DNA of 56,971 bases from a virus: positions 1 to 56,971 of the IMG/VR virus record IMGVR_UViG_3300044630_000901; one strand, written 5' to 3'. The notes under the pieces were generated by a model. The model made no database searches, was not told where the DNA came from, and saw only the letters and a program-made list of their open reading frames with translations. Each line of letters begins with the position of its first letter. Position 1 is the first letter of the stretch. The translations under genes were made by a program, and so were the position numbers. Positions 55,344 through 56,971 of the stretch are shown piece after piece.

Positions 55344-55555
55344 GACAGTTTCTCCATGATCTTTATGCCCTTCTCCATGCCTTCGCGGTAGTTGTCGAAC
55401 CCGTTGGCCAGCATGGCTATATAGATGAACGCGTATGTCACCCACTGCATGACGTCTGGGTCTTTGGGCAACAGATGGTTTGTGGCTACGCCCATGACGA
55501 TGAGACAGGCTAGCTGTATCGGGCGGCTGAATGCGCGTTTGATGGTGTCTTTCAT
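55340..55555 (-). CDS. Two-helix membrane protein
   Basis: A 71-residue protein: IQLACLIVMGVATNHLLPKD (first helix), MQWVTYAFIYIAMLANGFDN (second), basic ends. CAAACTGGAGGG of the preceding gene is its ribosome site. Early membrane role, possibly exclusion; no family is recognised. Confidence 0.65.
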   Translation of the reverse strand: MKDTIKRAFSRPIQLACLIVMGVATNHLLPKDPDVMQWVTYAFIYIAMLANGFDNYREGMEKGIKIMEKLS

Positions 55556-55893
55556 TTGTTACCCTCCAGTTTGTTTACTACCAAGTGCGCCCTGTACTCA
55601 GGGAATTTAGACGGTGCAACGAATATCGTGCCGTTGTCGCCGCAGTCATGGCGTTTGAATTCCGGGGTGCCGAGCCCATCACCTCGGCTGTCCTTCGCGT
55701 CGGCCATGAGTCTGCAGTGTTTGAAGTCATGGTCGTTTTCTTTGTCAGCCCTGTAGAACGCACAGCCTTCGTGTGGTGAGTGGGATGGGGGCTCCATCTC
55801 TGGGACGATCAGATACCAACGTCTGTGTATCTTCATGCGTGGGTAGTAGTCTGCGTCCAGCGTGGTGGGGTCGGGGGTTCGTGTCTTTGCCAT
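55552..55893 (-). CDS. Cys-rich KLE-tail small protein 8
   Basis: A 113-residue protein from ATG 55893 (weak ribosome site). Pro-rich start, HRRWYLIVPEMEPPSHSPHE, GCAFYRADKENDHDFKHCRL, RHDCGDNGTIFVAPSKFPEY and VVNKLEGNK. Three Cys are in comparable places to its two neighbours. Largest of the set. Confidence 0.65.
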   Translation of the reverse strand: MAKTRTPDPTTLDADYYPRMKIHRRWYLIVPEMEPPSHSPHEGCAFYRADKENDHDFKHCRLMADAKDSRGDGLGTPEFKRHDCGDNGTIFVAPSKFPEYRAHLVVNKLEGNK

Positions 55894-55894
55894 G

Positions 55895-56140
55895 TCACAC
55901 CGCCTTGCCCAATACGTCACGGACATAGTCATACATGAGTTTGTATGCAACCTTTGACTGGCGCATCCTCATGTGGTGGTAGATAGCTTCCAAGCGAGCC
56001 TTGGCTTCATAGTCGTCCATCGGTGCGTTGGATGGGTTGCGTCCACGACGCTCCAACTCTTCCATCAGGTCGTCGGTGTCCAACTCGCTGAAGTCAACGT
56101 CCACGTCAACTGCTACGGTCACTGTGGTGTGTCTGCTCAT
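55895..56140 (-). CDS. Small acidic protein, unknown
   Basis: An 81-residue protein from ATG 56140 (GGAG upstream). VTVAVDVDVDFSELDTDDLM then charged helices with AKARLEAIYHHMRMRQSKVA. The acidic start could be a DNA mimic or protein-contact surface. No family. Confidence 0.65.
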   Translation of the reverse strand: MSRHTTVTVAVDVDVDFSELDTDDLMEELERRGRNPSNAPMDDYEAKARLEAIYHHMRMRQSKVAYKLMYDYVRDVLGKAV

Positions 56141-56361
56141 GGCTGTCTCCATTCACGCTGGGTTGTGATGATGGTGTACCCCAAGGCGGCTATTCGCATC
56201 AGGGTCTGGTCGGTGAGCACTTTGGTGCCTGCAATGTCGGCGAATGTCTGTGCCGTGGCGCATACTGGATACGCAACCTGTTTGCCGTATTGGTCTTTGA
56301 GTTCGATGCGAATGGTGAGTGGTGAGGCTTTTGTGGGGATGGTGTATGAGGGTGTCGCCAT
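56137..56361 (-). CDS. Early small protein, unknown
   Basis: A 74-residue protein from ATG 56361 (GGAG seven bases upstream). ATPSYTIPTKASPLTIRIEL, then DIAGTKVLTDQTLMRIAALG. ATG 56373 is rejected because it would begin at an operator without a ribosome site. Operator R1 lies 15 bp before the start, so this gene is directly in the RHH control region. Confidence 0.65.
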   Translation of the reverse strand: MATPSYTIPTKASPLTIRIELKDQYGKQVAYPVCATAQTFADIAGTKVLTDQTLMRIAALGYTIITTQREWRQP

Positions 56362-56375
56362 GAGGTTCTCCATAT

Positions 56376-56389
56376 GTGTGTATACGCAC
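56376..56389. promoter_or_regulatory. Operator copy R1, one mismatch
   Basis: GTGTGTATACGCAC differs from the perfect palindrome by one base (A to G in the right half). It lies between the 56137 and 56391 genes and 135 bp from R2. Binding is expected to be weaker. Confidence 0.6.
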
Positions 56390-56390
56390 G

Positions 56391-56561
56391 TTATCTTGAG
56401 AATCGTTCGGCCAAGTATTCCCGATATGCGAACTCGGGGTCGTCCATGTCCAGTGGACTGTGATCTGTGCTGGCCTCGAAAACATACGGTTCATCGATGG
56501 GGTCGTCCATGTGTGTATACACACGTTCAGTTGCGGGCAGGATGAAATAGTGTCGGGACAT
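56391..56561 (-). CDS. First gene of the leftward operon, operator inside it
   Basis: A 56-residue acidic protein from ATG 56561 (AGGAG upstream). SRHYFILPATERVYTHMDDP; the operator R2 supplies the ERVYTH codons, so coding and binding functions share DNA. The rest is Asp/Glu/Pro-rich (DHSPLDMDDPEFAYREYL). ATG 56510 right after the operator lacks a ribosome site. Role unknown; the gene may be an early antirepressor or host modifier. Confidence 0.55.
   Translation of the reverse strand: MSRHYFILPATERVYTHMDDPIDEPYVFEASTDHSPLDMDDPEFAYREYLAERFSR
56511..56524. promoter_or_regulatory. Operator copy R2, perfect, within a coding gene
   Basis: A perfect GTGTGTATACACAC dyad inside the coding sequence of the gene 56391-56561. 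It is 66 bp from R3 (centre to centre). Confidence 0.7.
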
Positions 56562-56576
56562 GATGACTCCTGTGAT

Positions 56577-56590
56577 GTGTGTATACACAC
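56577..56590. promoter_or_regulatory. Operator copy R3, perfect
   Basis: A perfect GTGTGTATACACAC dyad 16 bp before the first leftward start codon. It covers the likely leader or transcription start and lies 45 bp from R4. Confidence 0.75.
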
Positions 56591-56621
56591 GTTTTGTTGA
56601 TTGGATGCGTGAGGCCATGAG

Positions 56622-56635
56622 GTGTGTATACACAC
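56622..56635. promoter_or_regulatory. Operator copy R4, perfect
   Basis: A perfect GTGTGTATACACAC dyad at the upstream edge of the leftward operon, directly beside the TATCCAAAAG repeats. The likely leftward promoter is near here but no clear -35/-10 pair was found. Confidence 0.75.
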
Positions 56636-56636
56636 C

Positions 56637-56677
56637 TATCCAAAAGTTGAGGGGGTAATTATCCAAAAGTTGAGGGG
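56637..56677. repeat. Two direct repeats TATCCAAAAGTTGAGGGG
   Basis: The 18-bp unit occurs at 56637-56654 and 56660-56677 with period 23 bp. TTATCCAAA in the second copy (56659-56667) matches eight of nine bases of the DnaA-box consensus TTATCCACA. Confidence 0.8.
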
Positions 56678-56971
56678 CTTGGATAATTAGGGGGCGGGCT
56701 GGAACCCGCATGGATACTGGCTTGGCGAGGGGGTATTAGGGTTTACCCTACTCGAATTATCCAAGTCTGAAAAAGGGGGTCAGGATTTTTAGGGGTCGTG
56801 ATTATTGCGCGGCGCTTCATGCGCTTTGCACGAACAACACACGCATCTACACGTGTACTCTAAAATCTTGGATAATTGTCTAATTGTCTAATTGCACGTC
56901 TAACCCATTGATTTTAAAGGAAAACCTAATTAGACAAGGGCAAAGACCCCTTGGATAGTTGTCTAATTGCA
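56657..56971. repeat. Non-coding iteron region, possible origin
   Basis: From 56562 to the right end (410 bp) there is no gene. TTGGATAATT boxes occur at 56679-56688 and 56868-56877, their inverse AATTATCCAA at 56657-56666 and 56755-56764, and a variant TTGGATAGTT at 56951-56960. TTGTCTAATT is at 56876-56885, 56884-56893 and 56959-56968, with the inverse AATTAGACAA at 56928-56937. Spaced boxes in both directions beside operators would fit an origin. Only pattern supports this. Confidence 0.5.

Noticed and set aside
1-56971. Integrase, tRNA genes, CRISPR arrays, insertion sequences, phage RNA polymerase
   Set aside because: I looked for each by motif and repeat pattern on both strands and saw none. 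tRNA detection by eye is weak, so a tRNA cannot be excluded fully.

Overview
The window is a tailed-phage genome or a nearly complete one. It carries a full virion, lysis and replication gene set, and almost every base is coding. Genes are short, tightly packed and joined by ATGA, TGATG or TAATG overlaps. There are two long gene arms and no host-like flank. I saw no integrase, RNA polymerase, tRNA or CRISPR. The virion genes suggest a short-tailed (podovirus-like) phage: TerL, a P22/T7-type portal, a scaffold, a major capsid protein, two adaptor proteins, a large nozzle-like protein and three ejection-type proteins including one of 2471 residues. Nested Rz/Rz1 spanins and a GH19 endolysin point to a Gram-negative host. 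GC-rich codon use fits a proteobacterium, but the host cannot be named from the sequence. The absence of an integrase argues for a lytic phage.

Layout. The rightward arm (231-32013) runs: ribbon-helix-helix (RHH) regulator, packaging genes and TerL (to 2982), portal, scaffold and capsid (3030-8320, ending at a strong terminator), connector and tail-fibre genes (8376-14733), lysis cassette (14767-17329), second fibre block with a small cupin (17371-18895), nozzle-like protein, GNAT-like protein and ejection proteins (18913-31428), then small conserved genes. The leftward arm (56561 down to 32096) runs: about 40 small genes, a MoxR-type AAA+ ATPase with a metallopeptidase/VWA partner (54071-48725), small regulators and nucleotide pyrophosphohydrolases (46672-42245), then family A DNA polymerase, Cas4/RecB-like and VRR-NUC nucleases, SNF2-type helicase, an SSB-like protein and a primase/helicase. 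The arms converge at about 32.05 kb, where a terminator faces the leftward arm.

Control. Seven copies of the palindrome GTGTGTATACACAC (one with a mismatch) lie at the two window ends: three in front of the RHH gene and four at the head of the leftward operon. If the ends join, as in a circular or circularly permuted genome, they form one divergent control region. It also contains DnaA-box-like and TTGTCTAATT repeats that could be a replication origin. In the rightward arm, sigma70-like promoters with a shared TANAATC -10 start several modules.

Most unusual points. (1) Two small genes with strong ribosome binding sites are nested in the +1 frame inside linkers of the 2471-residue virion protein. 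That protein also carries an HEVGGH motif and an ADP-ribosyltransferase-like region of the polyvalent-protein type. (2) The RHH/operator array spans both ends. (3) Many small leftward genes end in a reading-frame-fixed K/R-L-E tail whose codons form the Shine-Dalgarno of the next gene. (4) The phage encodes a MoxR/VWA pair. (5) There are several microgenes of 29-57 codons.
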